This document shows, in pieces, positions 52,389 through 62,009 of a stretch of 64,000 nucleotides of DNA (position 1 is the stretch's first letter; each line of letters opens with the position of its first letter). The translations under genes and the position numbers were made by a program. The stretch is from an uncultured Bacilli bacterium. GTDB lineage: Bacteria; Bacillota_I; Bacilli_A; RF39; UBA660. The DNA is taken from contig CAJTIX010000005.1 in NCBI GenBank assembly GCA_910576795.1, positions 13,738 to 77,737 of the forward strand, given 5' to 3'. The notes beneath the pieces are model-generated. The model had not been told where the DNA came from, ran no database searches, and saw only the letters and a program-made list of their open reading frames with translations.

Positions 52389-54485
52389 ATGAATCAAAAT
52401 GAGCAAGAAGAAAATGTCCTTGAAAAATATGGGCGTGACATTACAGAAAGTGTAAAACTTGGTAAAGTAGACCCTGTCATTGGACGTGATGAAGAAGTCA
52501 GAAGTATTACAAGAATATTGTCTAGAAAAACGAAAAACAATCCTGTTTTAATAGGAGAACCAGGAGTTGGAAAAACAGCTATTGTAGAAGGACTTGCAAG
52601 TCGTATTATCAAAGGAGATGTTCCAAATAGTTTAAAAGGGAAAACCATTTGGGAACTGGATATGGGAGCATTGATTGCAGGTGCCAAATATCGTGGAGAA
52701 TTTGAAGAAAGACTAAAAGCTGTTCTCAAAAGAATCAAAGAAAGTGAAGGCGGAATTATCCTATTTATCGATGAAATTCACATGATTGTAGGTAGCGGTG
52801 CGGAAGGGGCAATTGATACCAGTAATATGCTAAAACCTATGCTTGCTAGAGGCGAAATCAAAGTCATTGGAGCAACTACTTTAAATGAATATCGAAAATA
52901 CATTGAAAAAGATGGTGCTCTAGAAAGAAGATTTCAACGTGTGCAAGTGGGTCAACCAACTGTACTAGATACCATTACCATTTTAAGAGGTCTAAAATCA
53001 AGATTTGAAGTATTTCATGGAGTGAATATCAAAGACAAAGCCCTAATTGCAGCGGCGACCTTATCAGACCGTTATATTACAGATCGTTTTTTACCAGATA
53101 AAGCGATTGATTTGGTGGATGAGGCATGTGCAACTATTAAAGTACAAATGGATTCTGTTCCAACAGATTTAGATGTATTGACACGAGAAATTATGCAGCT
53201 AGAAATTGAACTAGAAGCCATCAAAAAAGACAAAGATGAAATATCCAGAGCAAGAGTAGAAGAACTCAAAGAGAAAATTACAGCTTTAAAGGAAAAAGAA
53301 TCTAAATTAAGAAGTGATTGGGAAACAGAAAAGAAAATCAATGAACGTATTAGTGCAAAAAAAGATGAAATTGAAAAATGTCGTTTCTCTTTAGAACAAG
53401 CAGAAAATAACTATGATCTGGAAACAGCCGCAAAACTAAGACATGGAACATTACCAAATTTAGAAAAGGAATTAGAAGAATTGAAAGCCCAAAATACGTC
53501 TCAAATTTTAAGTGATGTGGTAGATGAGGAAGATATTGCGGGCATTATATCCAAATGGACCAATATACCAATTCAAAAATTAGTAGGTGGAGAAAGAGAA
53601 AAATTAATTCATTTGGAAGAAAATATGAAAAAACGTGTCAAAGGACAAGAAGAAGCTTTACGACTAGTGAGTGAAGCAATTATCAGGGCTCGAGCTGGAA
53701 TCAAAGATCCCAAACGTCCAATTGGTTCTTTTATTTTTCTAGGGCCAACAGGAGTTGGAAAAACAGAAGTTGCAAAAACACTTGCCTATGAATTATTTGA
53801 TGACGAACGCCATATGGTCAGAATCGATATGAGTGAATACATGGAAGCACATTCAGTATCTAGACTGGTGGGGGCTCCTCCTGGATATGTCGGGTATGAC
53901 GAAGGGGGACAATTGACAGAGGCTGTCAGAAGAAATCCTTATAGCATTGTCTTATTTGATGAAATTGAAAAAGCACACAGAGATGTATTTAATATTTTAT
54001 TACAAATCTTGGATGATGGTAGAATTACAGACTCTCAAGGAAGAACGGTTGATTTTAAAAATACCATTATCATTATGACCTCAAATTTAGGAAGTAATCA
54101 TATTTTAGAAAACAATGAAGATAGCGAATCATTGGTCATGAAAGAATTGAAACAGACATTTAAACCTGAATTTATCAACCGTATTGATGAAATCATCATC
54201 TTCAATGCTTTAAGCAAAGAAGTGGTATATGACATTTTAGACCGTATGATAAAAGAAATAGAAGTGCGTTTACAAGATCAAAAAATTCAAATTGCGTTAA
54301 CAGAAAAAGCTCGTGATTTTATTATTGAGAATTCTTATGACGAAGTATATGGAGCACGACCTATCAAGCGATATATCAGCCGCAATTTAGAAACATTGTT
54401 AGCTACTTCCATTTTGATGGAACAAATAGGACCTAATGCCAAAGTAATTGTTGATGTAGAAGATGAAAAACTCGTATTAAAATAA
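52389..54485 (+). CDS. clpB: ClpB-type disaggregase lacking the N-terminal domain
   Basis: This 698-residue AAA+ chaperone threads aggregated proteins through its hexameric ring. NBD1 has Walker A GEPGVGKT (56-63) and Walker B FIDEIH. A coiled-coil middle domain of about 120 residues (from about 280) marks it as ClpB rather than ClpC or ClpE. NBD2 has GPTGVGKT near 453 and LFDEIEKAH. The usual N-terminal Clp_N repeats of about 140 residues are absent. The start has a GGGAGG site, and promoter and CIRCE lie directly upstream, so the short form is genuine. I see no ClpP-binding IGF/L loop. Confidence 0.93.
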   Translation: MNQNEQEENVLEKYGRDITESVKLGKVDPVIGRDEEVRSITRILSRKTKNNPVLIGEPGVGKTAIVEGLASRIIKGDVPNSLKGKTIWELDMGALIAGAKYRGEFEERLKAVLKRIKESEGGIILFIDEIHMIVGSGAEGAIDTSNMLKPMLARGEIKVIGATTLNEYRKYIEKDGALERRFQRVQVGQPTVLDTITILRGLKSRFEVFHGVNIKDKALIAAATLSDRYITDRFLPDKAIDLVDEACATIKVQMDSVPTDLDVLTREIMQLEIELEAIKKDKDEISRARVEELKEKITALKEKESKLRSDWETEKKINERISAKKDEIEKCRFSLEQAENNYDLETAAKLRHGTLPNLEKELEELKAQNTSQILSDVVDEEDIAGIISKWTNIPIQKLVGGEREKLIHLEENMKKRVKGQEEALRLVSEAIIRARAGIKDPKRPIGSFIFLGPTGVGKTEVAKTLAYELFDDERHMVRIDMSEYMEAHSVSRLVGAPPGYVGYDEGGQLTEAVRRNPYSIVLFDEIEKAHRDVFNILLQILDDGRITDSQGRTVDFKNTIIIMTSNLGSNHILENNEDSESLVMKELKQTFKPEFINRIDEIIIFNALSKEVVYDILDRMIKEIEVRLQDQKIQIALTEKARDFIIENSYDEVYGARPIKRYISRNLETLLATSILMEQIGPNAKVIVDVEDEKLVLK

Positions 54486-54487
54486 AG

Positions 54488-54508
54488 AATCCTACTAGGG
54501 ATTTTTTT
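54488..54508 (+). terminator. Rho-independent terminator after clpB
   Basis: AATCCT and GGGATT form a short stem around ACTA, followed by six T residues. Confidence 0.7.
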
Positions 54509-54559
54509 CAAAATAGAACCTGAATAACAAACTCGCATACGATACATTAGAGGTGCGTT

Positions 54560-55912
54560 ATGTTAAGAAGTGATTCAAAAAAAATACAAAAAGGAGATTC
54601 CTTTATTGCCATTCGTGGTGAAGGGAAGGATGGTCATCAATATATAGAAGAGGCCATTCGTGCTGGGGCAACTCAAATTATTGCTGAACATGGTTCCTAT
54701 GAAGTAAAGACCATTATTGTTCCCGATACCAAAGAATATCTAAAACAATATATAGGTCAGTATCAAGAACAATTACATGATTTACACATCATTGGAATGA
54801 CTGGAACCAATGGAAAAACTACAACTTGTTTTCTATTGTATCAGGCACTCAATCAAATTGGAAAAAAATGTGCGTATATTGGAACTATCGGATTTTATAT
54901 TGACCAAAAAGTACGAGACTTAAACAATACAACTCCAGGTGTATTAGAATTATATGAGATGCTATTAGAGGCCAAAAAAGAGGGCTGTACTTTTGTGGTT
55001 ATGGAAGTGAGTAGTCATGCATTACAACAAGAACGAATTTATGGTTTACAATATGATGTGACTATCATTTCTAATATTACAAGAGAACATTTGGACTACC
55101 ATAAAACAATGGAAGATTATGCTCTTGCCAAACAAAAATTATTTTATCAGTTAAAAGAAGATGGAATTGCAATAATTCCAACCACAATTGACTTTTATTC
55201 TAAATTTGCCTTACCAAATAATCATAATATTACCTATGGAGAAGAAGGCGACTATCAAATAAAAGATATACAATTATATAAAGATAAAAGTATATTTACA
55301 TTACAACACCAAGGAAAAGAGAAAACATATGAAATGCATTTGATTGGTGAATACAATGTTTACAATATGATCAATGTGATTATTGCGTTAGAACATTTCA
55401 ATATTCCCAATATAGAAGAAATCATTTTGTCTTTAACTCCACCTACTGGAAGAATGGAACAAATTTCTTATCAAAATAATTTAGTAATTATTGATTATGC
55501 ACATACTCCAGATGCTGTTGAAAAGGTATTAAAGTTGGTTCGTCAAATATCCACTCATCACATATATGTTGTAATTGGTTGTGGTGGAAATCGTGACAAA
55601 GAAAAAAGACCTTTGATGGCAGAAATCGCAACTTCCTTAGCGGATTATGCTATTTTTACCTTAGATAACCCAAGATATGAAGATCCCAAAGATATTATTC
55701 AAGATATGATCCAAAATTTAAAAACTACCAATTATGAAATTGAACTAGACCGTCGTCTTGCAATTCAAAAAGGAATGGATCGCTGTGTACAAAATGATAT
55801 TTTATTGATTCTAGGAAAAGGACATGAAAATTATCAAATTATCAAAGGAGAAAAATTGTTTTTTGATGACAGGTTAGAAGTCGATCAATATAAAAAAATC
55901 AAAGGAGAATAA
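54560..55912 (+). CDS. murE: UDP-N-acetylmuramyl-tripeptide synthetase MurE
   Basis: MurE adds the third amino acid to UDP-MurNAc-L-Ala-D-Glu. The 450-residue ligase has the ATP loop GMTGTNGKTTT, the central HLDYHKTMEDYALAK and the substrate motif DNPRYEDP near 369. DNPR is the signature of meso-diaminopimelate-adding enzymes, so the wall probably contains mDAP. It starts at ATG 54560 after GAGGTG. In most Bacilli it lies inside the dcw cluster; here it is about 31 kb away from mraY. Confidence 0.93.
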   Translation: MLRSDSKKIQKGDSFIAIRGEGKDGHQYIEEAIRAGATQIIAEHGSYEVKTIIVPDTKEYLKQYIGQYQEQLHDLHIIGMTGTNGKTTTCFLLYQALNQIGKKCAYIGTIGFYIDQKVRDLNNTTPGVLELYEMLLEAKKEGCTFVVMEVSSHALQQERIYGLQYDVTIISNITREHLDYHKTMEDYALAKQKLFYQLKEDGIAIIPTTIDFYSKFALPNNHNITYGEEGDYQIKDIQLYKDKSIFTLQHQGKEKTYEMHLIGEYNVYNMINVIIALEHFNIPNIEEIILSLTPPTGRMEQISYQNNLVIIDYAHTPDAVEKVLKLVRQISTHHIYVVIGCGGNRDKEKRPLMAEIATSLADYAIFTLDNPRYEDPKDIIQDMIQNLKTTNYEIELDRRLAIQKGMDRCVQNDILLILGKGHENYQIIKGEKLFFDDRLEVDQYKKIKGE

Positions 55913-55945
55913 AGGGAAAAATTTCCAAAAATTCTTCTTTTATTC

Positions 55946-55975
55946 TTGCTTGCATGAAAAGAAGTATTGTATAAT
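55946..55975 (+). promoter_or_regulatory. promoter of the deacetylase gene
   Basis: TTGCTT at 55946-55951 and a perfect TATAAT at 55970-55975 are separated by 18 bases. Confidence 0.6.
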
Positions 55976-55995
55976 ACAAACGTAAGGTGAGGAAA

Positions 55996-57585
55996 ATGAA
56001 GAAAAAAATAGGTATTGTCATAATTAGCATTTTGCTAACACTTATTTTAGTAGTACTGGGTTATATGGGAATGAAGTATATCCAAAAACAAAAAGCAGAT
56101 AAAAAATTACTAGAAGATATTAAGTCACACTATAGTGAATATGTAACTTTAGAATCTGCAAATATCTATTGTAAAAATGAAGACAAATATGAAGTTTGTG
56201 GGACAATTGAAAATTCCACTGTAATGCCCCTTAATTCAGAAGAAATTACAACCATTCAAAATCAATATTTTAACATCAAAAATACAAACTATTTTCTTTT
56301 TTATACAGATGTTATACCTGCAAATAAAAATGAAGTAACATTTCCTAATTATATTGATTTTAACAACAATCTTCATACAAAAGAGGAAACACATTTATAC
56401 CAAAATGGTACATTAGTAATGTCATTTCATCAAGAGATGGATTTTGTAATCTTTTATCAAGATGCAGAAAATTATTATGTCAAATATTTAGAACAGATTT
56501 TTGCAATTCCAAAAACAGAAAATATAGAAGTAATTGATAATTTAAATACCGAAGAAGTAGTAGCTGAACAAATTCCTGTTTTATATTTTGACAATATAGA
56601 GACTTGGAAAGAAACAGATAATGGGAAAGAACAGATTGCACTTTTAAAAGAACAAGGATTTTATACAGTCGCATTATCAGATTATGAAGCTTGGTTTTAT
56701 GGAAATGTTCGATTAAAAGATAAGGCAATCCTATTGTTGTCACAAAGTGAAGGGATAGTAGAGGAATATTCATTTTATAATAAAGCTACTTCATCTATTT
56801 CTTTTTCTCCAACGAATTCTGTTTCAAGAGTAAATAGTGCTAATATGTATCAAGTAAAAACAACGACAACCAAAGAACAATTTCAAACTATGTTAGCAGG
56901 GAATCCGATTATTATCCCAAAACAGGAGCAGAAAGTAGCAGTATTAAACTATCACTTTTTCTATAATCCAGATGCTGGAGAAGCTTGTAATGAAAATATT
57001 TGTTTGGCAACTAGTAAATTTGAAGAACAACTACAATATTTAAAAAATAATGGTTACTATACATTAACCATGACTGAATTTAGAGATTGGATGTATGGTA
57101 AAATTAACATTCCTGAAAAAAGTGTTTTATTAACCATTGATGATGGTGCAGCTGGAACAGGAAAGCATAATGGAAATAAACTCATTCCTTTGCTTGAAAA
57201 ATATGATTTGCATGCAACTTTATTTTTAATAACAGGTTGGTGGAGTATTGAAAATTACCGTTCCCCTAATTTGGATATTGAATCTCATACCAACGATATG
57301 CATACAATGTATCAAAATGGAGCTCAACTTCTGGTTTCATCCAATGAACAAGTTATCAATGATTTAAATCAGTCGATTGCGATTACCAAAAGTAAAAAGG
57401 CATTCTGTTTTCCATTTTATGCATACAATAGTACTGCAATTAGACAGGTACAAGAAGTTGGTTTTGAACTTGCTTTCATTGGTGGAAATTATAAGGCAAG
57501 TAGAAGTAACAATAAGTATATGATACCAAGATATCCAATTTATAAAGGAATTACGATGGAACAGTTTATTCACATGATTTCATAA
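55996..57585 (+). CDS. membrane-anchored polysaccharide deacetylase (NodB-type)
   Basis: I start at ATG 55996, with AAGGTGAGG upstream. The 529-residue protein has an N-terminal membrane helix (about 6-28) and a variable extracellular part. Two related halves follow: residues 180-290 look like a degraded copy of the deacetylase start, and 310-525 form the NodB domain. The metal motifs are TIDDG and ESHTNDMH. It would remove acetyl groups from peptidoglycan or a surface glycan, giving lysozyme resistance or biofilm polymer changes. It has its own promoter. Confidence 0.85.
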   Translation: MKKKIGIVIISILLTLILVVLGYMGMKYIQKQKADKKLLEDIKSHYSEYVTLESANIYCKNEDKYEVCGTIENSTVMPLNSEEITTIQNQYFNIKNTNYFLFYTDVIPANKNEVTFPNYIDFNNNLHTKEETHLYQNGTLVMSFHQEMDFVIFYQDAENYYVKYLEQIFAIPKTENIEVIDNLNTEEVVAEQIPVLYFDNIETWKETDNGKEQIALLKEQGFYTVALSDYEAWFYGNVRLKDKAILLLSQSEGIVEEYSFYNKATSSISFSPTNSVSRVNSANMYQVKTTTTKEQFQTMLAGNPIIIPKQEQKVAVLNYHFFYNPDAGEACNENICLATSKFEEQLQYLKNNGYYTLTMTEFRDWMYGKINIPEKSVLLTIDDGAAGTGKHNGNKLIPLLEKYDLHATLFLITGWWSIENYRSPNLDIESHTNDMHTMYQNGAQLLVSSNEQVINDLNQSIAITKSKKAFCFPFYAYNSTAIRQVQEVGFELAFIGGNYKASRSNNKYMIPRYPIYKGITMEQFIHMIS

Positions 57586-57600
57586 GAAGTCATGTTTTTC

Positions 57601-57628
57601 TTGACAAAATTATAAAAGAAAGTATACT
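57601..57628 (+). promoter_or_regulatory. promoter of the 57655 gene
   Basis: TTGACA at 57601-57606 and TATACT at 57623-57628 are separated by 16 bases. Confidence 0.8.
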
Positions 57629-57654
57629 AAAATAACGAGAAATGGGGGAGCAAA

Positions 57655-58440
57655 ATGGACTCTATTGAAAAATTGAGACAGCATTTAATTATTGAATTAG
57701 ATATGGTGAAGGAAGAATTCAAAAAACTATCACATGATAATCATGATATGGAAAATGAACAAATTTTATTATCAAAATTGTTTATTTCAAAAAATTTACT
57801 CAGATTGATTCAAATTTGGAAGAAAAAGTTAGATAACGAATTGTTTTACGATTTTGATGGCTTATGCGCAATTCTATGGGCTGGACATATCAAGGCTACT
57901 GATTGTTTTCAAATATTAATTACTTGTATTGAAAACAATATTGCAACAGGATTATTTGAAAAAGATATTCATAAAATACCCAAATTTGAATTTAAAGTGG
58001 CAGCTGACAACTCAGATTTTGGAGAATGTTTTGTAAATACGATTGTAGAAGATTCTAATACAGAAGAAGAGGAATATAAAATACATTGTACAAATGTAGC
58101 AAACGCTCAACATGAAGATCGTATCAATAGCGTTACTATAGAAGAAACACATCGTATTATAAAAGAACACTATTTGGATAAAAAAGAAACCTATACATCA
58201 GAAGATATGGAATTGATATTAGCTGCGTTTATAAGATTAAGAGTTCCAACAAATTTTGTGCAAAGTTTTAAAATTATATTAGAAAAGGAACAAAACAAAC
58301 GAGATAAAAAACAAAATAAGGACACTATACAAAAACGTACATTGATCCTCAAACAAGAAGGCGTGATAACAACCGCACAATATAAAGCAATTAGAAAACA
58401 AATTGCAGAATACTATAATGATTATACAGGGAAATTTTAA
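57655..58440 (+). CDS. hypothetical cytosolic protein
   Basis: This 261-residue protein is mostly helical, with no signal peptide or membrane helix. It has a compact N-terminal helical domain (to about 105), an acidic middle with EDSNTEEEEYKIH and a basic C-terminal helix region (KEQNKRDKKQNKDTIQKR). I do not recognise a family. It has a strong promoter and a GGGGAG site. Its last codons overlap an open frame that continues with related-looking helical sequence, so it may be the first part of a longer or frameshifted gene. Confidence 0.65.
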   Translation: MDSIEKLRQHLIIELDMVKEEFKKLSHDNHDMENEQILLSKLFISKNLLRLIQIWKKKLDNELFYDFDGLCAILWAGHIKATDCFQILITCIENNIATGLFEKDIHKIPKFEFKVAADNSDFGECFVNTIVEDSNTEEEEYKIHCTNVANAQHEDRINSVTIEETHRIIKEHYLDKKETYTSEDMELILAAFIRLRVPTNFVQSFKIILEKEQNKRDKKQNKDTIQKRTLILKQEGVITTAQYKAIRKQIAEYYNDYTGKF

Positions 58441-58832
58441 AACCTATCACACAAGAAGAAGTTAATTATCTAGCAAGTAAAATGATTCTGCTAAATTGGG
58501 AAAGAAAGTATATCAATCGATTTTATGAAGATGTGAGAAGGAGTATCAACTGTTTAGAAAAAGACAGTATAAAAGAGTTTATGGAATTATTTCCACAGCT
58601 AGAATTTTATAGTCAGAAAAAACCTGAATTAAAAGAATTACTGGAAGAAGCTATCACATATCATTATGAAACATTTGGCTGTAGAAAGGAAGACTATCAT
58701 TTTTGGTATCAAGCGTTTCAGGAGGTTGTATTTCGACTGAAGATGAAAATACCCAAAACATTTGATTATGAATATGCACAAGCAGAACAATTATTGAAAC
58801 AAGAAAGCCAAAATCAAAAAACTTTAAAATAG
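58422..58832 (+). CDS. hypothetical protein, frameshifted continuation of the 57655 gene or a coupled gene
   Basis: The frame is open from 58422 and reads KPITQEEVNYLASKMILLNWERKYINRFYEDV, well-ordered helical protein already before the first ATG at 58482. That ATG has no ribosome site. The preceding gene stops at 58438-58440 in GGGAAATTTTAAAACC. One extra base in the T run would fuse the two into about 395 residues. It may be a sequencing or assembly indel, a real pseudogene or a ribosomal frameshift. Function is unknown. Confidence 0.55.
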   Translation, partial: LYREILKPITQEEVNYLASKMILLNWERKYINRFYEDVRRSINCLEKDSIKEFMELFPQLEFYSQKKPELKELLEEAITYHYETFGCRKEDYHFWYQAFQEVVFRLKMKIPKTFDYEYAQAEQLLKQESQNQKTLK

Positions 58833-58870
58833 TCAATTGCATAGATACCTAAAAATGTTATAAAAAATGA

Positions 58871-58899
58871 TTGACATGCATACAATAAGGTGGTATATT
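58871..58899 (+). promoter_or_regulatory. str operon promoter
   Basis: TTGACA at 58871-58876 and TATATT at 58894-58899 have the ideal 17-base spacer. It drives rpsL, rpsG and fusA. Confidence 0.85.
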
Positions 58900-58915
58900 A
58901 TTTACGGATTTAATC

Positions 58916-58937
58916 AAGATTTACTTCGGTAAATCTT
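58916..58937 (+). other. 5'-leader hairpin with TTCG tetraloop
   Basis: AAGATTTAC and GTAAATCTT form a perfect 9-bp stem closed by a C(TTCG)G tetraloop, an unusually stable RNA loop. It lies in the untranslated leader about 55 bases before rpsL. The sequence after it (TCATTAAG) is a poor T tract, so it is more likely a stabilising or protein-binding structure than a terminator. Confidence 0.7.
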
Positions 58938-58992
58938 TCATTAAGTTGAAAAATGAGACACCTGGAAGTGTGTAAAAGGAAGGAGGGTAAAT

Positions 58993-59412
58993 ATGCCTAC
59001 AATACAACAACTTGTTAGAAAAGGAAGAAGTGCAAAAACAAGAAAAAGTAAATCACCAGTACTTGGAATTGGGTATAACAGCCGTGCAAAGAAAAACACA
59101 GATCAAAATTCACCACAAAAACGTGGCGTTTGTACTCGTGTTGGTACCATGACACCAAAGAAGCCAAACTCAGCGTTACGTAAATATGCCCGTGTTCGTT
59201 TAAGTAACGGATACGAAGTAACTGCTTATATTGGTGGAGAAGGACATAACTTGCAAGAACACAGTGTTGTACTAATCCGTGGAGGACGTGTAAAGGACTT
59301 AATCGGTGTGAGATATCATATTGTACGTGGTACTTTAGATACTGCTGGAATCGATAAAAGACGTCAAGGACGTTCTAAATATGGAACCAAAAAACCAAAA
59401 GCTAGTAAATAG
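58993..59412 (+). CDS. rpsL: 30S ribosomal protein S12
   Basis: S12 lies at the decoding centre and affects fidelity and streptomycin response. The 139-residue protein has the standard start MPTIQQLVRKGR and the TPKKPNSALRKYARVRLSNG loop. The lysine usually changed in resistance (TPKKPN) is wild type. The second loop GGRVKDLIGVRYHIVRG is also typical. A strong AAGGAGG site precedes the ATG. First gene of the str operon. Confidence 0.98.
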   Translation: MPTIQQLVRKGRSAKTRKSKSPVLGIGYNSRAKKNTDQNSPQKRGVCTRVGTMTPKKPNSALRKYARVRLSNGYEVTAYIGGEGHNLQEHSVVLIRGGRVKDLIGVRYHIVRGTLDTAGIDKRRQGRSKYGTKKPKASK

Positions 59413-59444
59413 AAAAATATGAAAAATAAGGAAGGAGGCATACT

Positions 59445-59912
59445 ATGCGTAAAAGACGTGCTGTAAAAAGAGACGTACTTGCAGATCCAATCTACAATTC
59501 AAAATTGGTTACAAAATTAATTAACCAAATTATGAATGATGGAAAAAAAGGAACTGCTCAAAAAATACTATATGGTGCATTTGATATGGTAAAAGAAAAA
59601 ACTGGGCAAGATCCAATGGAAGTCTTTGAAAAAGCCATGGAAAACATCAAACCTGCACTTGAAGTAAAATCTCGCCGTGTAGGTGGAGCAAACTACCAAG
59701 TACCAATTGAAGTAAATAAAGATCGTAGTCAAGCTTTAGCACTTCGTTGGTTAGTAAACTATGCTCGTTTACGTGGAGGTCATTCAATGGCTGAAAACTT
59801 AGCAAACGAGATTATTGATGCATCAGAAGGAACTGGTGGGTCAGTTAAAAAACGTGAAGATACACATAAAATGGCAGAAGCAAACAAAGCATTTGCTCAC
59901 TACCGTTGGTAA
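59445..59912 (+). CDS. rpsG: 30S ribosomal protein S7
   Basis: S7 starts assembly of the 30S head by binding the 3' domain of 16S rRNA. The 155-residue protein matches the family from MRKRRAVKRDVLADPIYNS to the end MAEANKAFAHYRW, including the RRVGGANYQVPIEV segment. In other bacteria S7 represses the str operon by binding its mRNA; whether it does so here is not visible. AAGGAGG precedes the start. Confidence 0.98.
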   Translation: MRKRRAVKRDVLADPIYNSKLVTKLINQIMNDGKKGTAQKILYGAFDMVKEKTGQDPMEVFEKAMENIKPALEVKSRRVGGANYQVPIEVNKDRSQALALRWLVNYARLRGGHSMAENLANEIIDASEGTGGSVKKREDTHKMAEANKAFAHYRW

Positions 59913-59932
59913 TTTAAGAAAGGAAATATTAT

Positions 59933-62005
59933 ATGGCTCGTGAATATAGTTTAGAAAATACACGTAACTTTGGAATCATGGCACATATCGATGCAGGAAA
60001 AACTACTTGTACTGAGCGTATCTTATTCCATACTCATAAAATCCATAAAATTGGTGAAACACATGATGGTGCTTCTCAAATGGACTGGATGGAACAAGAA
60101 CAAGAACGTGGAATTACAATCACTTCAGCTGCTACAACTGCTTTCTGGAAAGATCATAGATTAAATATTATCGATACTCCAGGGCACGTAGACTTTACAG
60201 TTGAAGTATCTCGTTCCCTTCGTGTACTAGATGGTGCAGTAGCATTACTAGATACACAAGCAGGTGTGGAACCACAAACGGAAACTGTTTGGCGTCAAGC
60301 AGATGAATTCAAAGTACCACGTATGATTTTCTGTAACAAAATGGATAAAATGGGTGCAGATTTTGAATACTGTTTAAAAACCATCAAAGATCGTTTAGGA
60401 GTAAACTTTGCTCCAATCGAATGGCCAATTGGTGCAGAAAATGAATTTAAAACCATTCTTGATTTAGTCAATCAAAAAATGTACGTATATGATAGAGGTC
60501 AAGAAGAAAATGCAATCGAATCAGAAATTCCAGAAGAATACAAAGCATTAGTAGAAGAAAAACGTGGTGCTTTAATTGAAGCAGTTGCGGAATTCGATGA
60601 CGAATTAATGAACAAATACCTAGAAGGAGAAGAAATTCCAGTAGAATTATTAAAACGTGCAATCCGTAAAGGAACACTTTCTGTAGAATTCTTCCCAGTT
60701 ATGTGTGGTACTGCTTTAGGTAACACAGGAGTTAAATTATTATTAGATGCGGTTGTAGATTACTTACCAGCTCCATCTGATATTCCATCTATTAAGGGTG
60801 TGGATATGGATGGAAAAGAAATCGAAAGACATCCATCTGACTCACAACCATTCAGTGCATTAGCATTCAAGGTTATGACAGATCCATTTGTTGGACGTTT
60901 GACATTCTTCCGTGTTTATTCAGGACACATCACAGGTGGTTCTTATGTATTAAATGCTACTAAGGGAGAAAAAGAAAGACTTGGACGTATTCTATTAATG
61001 CATGCGAATAACCGTACAGAAATCTCAGAAGTATTTGCAGGAGATATCGCTGCTGCTGTTGGGTTCAAAAATACAACAACAGGAGATACTTTATGTGATG
61101 AAAAACATCCATGTATTCTAGAATCTATGGAATTCCCTGAACCTGTTATTGAGTTAACTGTAGAACCAAAATCAAAAGCAGACCAAGATAAAATGGGTAT
61201 CGCTTTACAAAAACTTGCAGAAGAAGATCCAACATTTAGAGCTAGTACCAATCATGAAACTGGTCAAACCATTATTGCAGGTATGGGAGAACTTCACTTA
61301 GATATCATCGTTGACCGTATGAAAAGAGAATTTGGTGTCGAAGCCAATGTTGGTCAACCACAAGTATCTTATCGTGAAACATTAACCCAAGCTGCTGAAT
61401 GTGAAGGAAAATACATCAAACAATCTGGTGGTCGTGGACAATATGGACACGTATGGATTAAGTTTGAACCAAATCCAGATAAAGGTTATGAATTCGTAGA
61501 CGCTGTTGTTGGTGGTGTCGTTCCTCGTGAATACATTCCAGTAACAGATAAGGGATTACAAGAAGCTATGAAAACTGGTGTTCTTGCAGGATTCCCTATG
61601 GTAGATGTCAAAGCAACTTTATTTGATGGTTCTTACCATGATGTCGATTCATCAGAAATGGCTTATAAAATTGCAGCTTCTATGGCTTTAAAAGAAGCAA
61701 AGAACAAATGTAAACCAATATTGCTAGAACCAATTATGAAAGTACAAGTAGTAGTACCAGATGAATATCTAGGAAATGTAATGGGTGATATTACTTCTCG
61801 TAGAGGTCGTCCACTTGGACAAGAATCAAGAGGAAATGCTTTAGCAATCGATGCGATGGTACCACTTTCAGAAATGTTTGGATATGTAACAAGCTTACGT
61901 TCTAATACCCAAGGACGTGGACAATATACAATGGTATTCGATCATTATGAAGAAGTACCAAGAAATATTGCAGAAGAAGTCATTAAGAAAAATGGCGGAA
62001 ATTAG
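59933..62005 (+). CDS. fusA: elongation factor G
   Basis: EF-G is the GTPase that moves tRNAs and mRNA through the ribosome. The 690-residue protein has the G1 loop AHIDAGKTTCTE, switch motif RGITITSAATT, G3 DTPGHVDFT and G4 NKMDK. Domains II-V follow, with the typical GMGELHLDIIVDRM and late RGRPLGQESRGN segments. Length and order are standard. The stop is followed by a strong hairpin and a separate tuf promoter. Confidence 0.98.
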   Translation: MAREYSLENTRNFGIMAHIDAGKTTCTERILFHTHKIHKIGETHDGASQMDWMEQEQERGITITSAATTAFWKDHRLNIIDTPGHVDFTVEVSRSLRVLDGAVALLDTQAGVEPQTETVWRQADEFKVPRMIFCNKMDKMGADFEYCLKTIKDRLGVNFAPIEWPIGAENEFKTILDLVNQKMYVYDRGQEENAIESEIPEEYKALVEEKRGALIEAVAEFDDELMNKYLEGEEIPVELLKRAIRKGTLSVEFFPVMCGTALGNTGVKLLLDAVVDYLPAPSDIPSIKGVDMDGKEIERHPSDSQPFSALAFKVMTDPFVGRLTFFRVYSGHITGGSYVLNATKGEKERLGRILLMHANNRTEISEVFAGDIAAAVGFKNTTTGDTLCDEKHPCILESMEFPEPVIELTVEPKSKADQDKMGIALQKLAEEDPTFRASTNHETGQTIIAGMGELHLDIIVDRMKREFGVEANVGQPQVSYRETLTQAAECEGKYIKQSGGRGQYGHVWIKFEPNPDKGYEFVDAVVGGVVPREYIPVTDKGLQEAMKTGVLAGFPMVDVKATLFDGSYHDVDSSEMAYKIAASMALKEAKNKCKPILLEPIMKVQVVVPDEYLGNVMGDITSRRGRPLGQESRGNALAIDAMVPLSEMFGYVTSLRSNTQGRGQYTMVFDHYEEVPRNIAEEVIKKNGGN

Positions 62006-62009
62006 TAGT

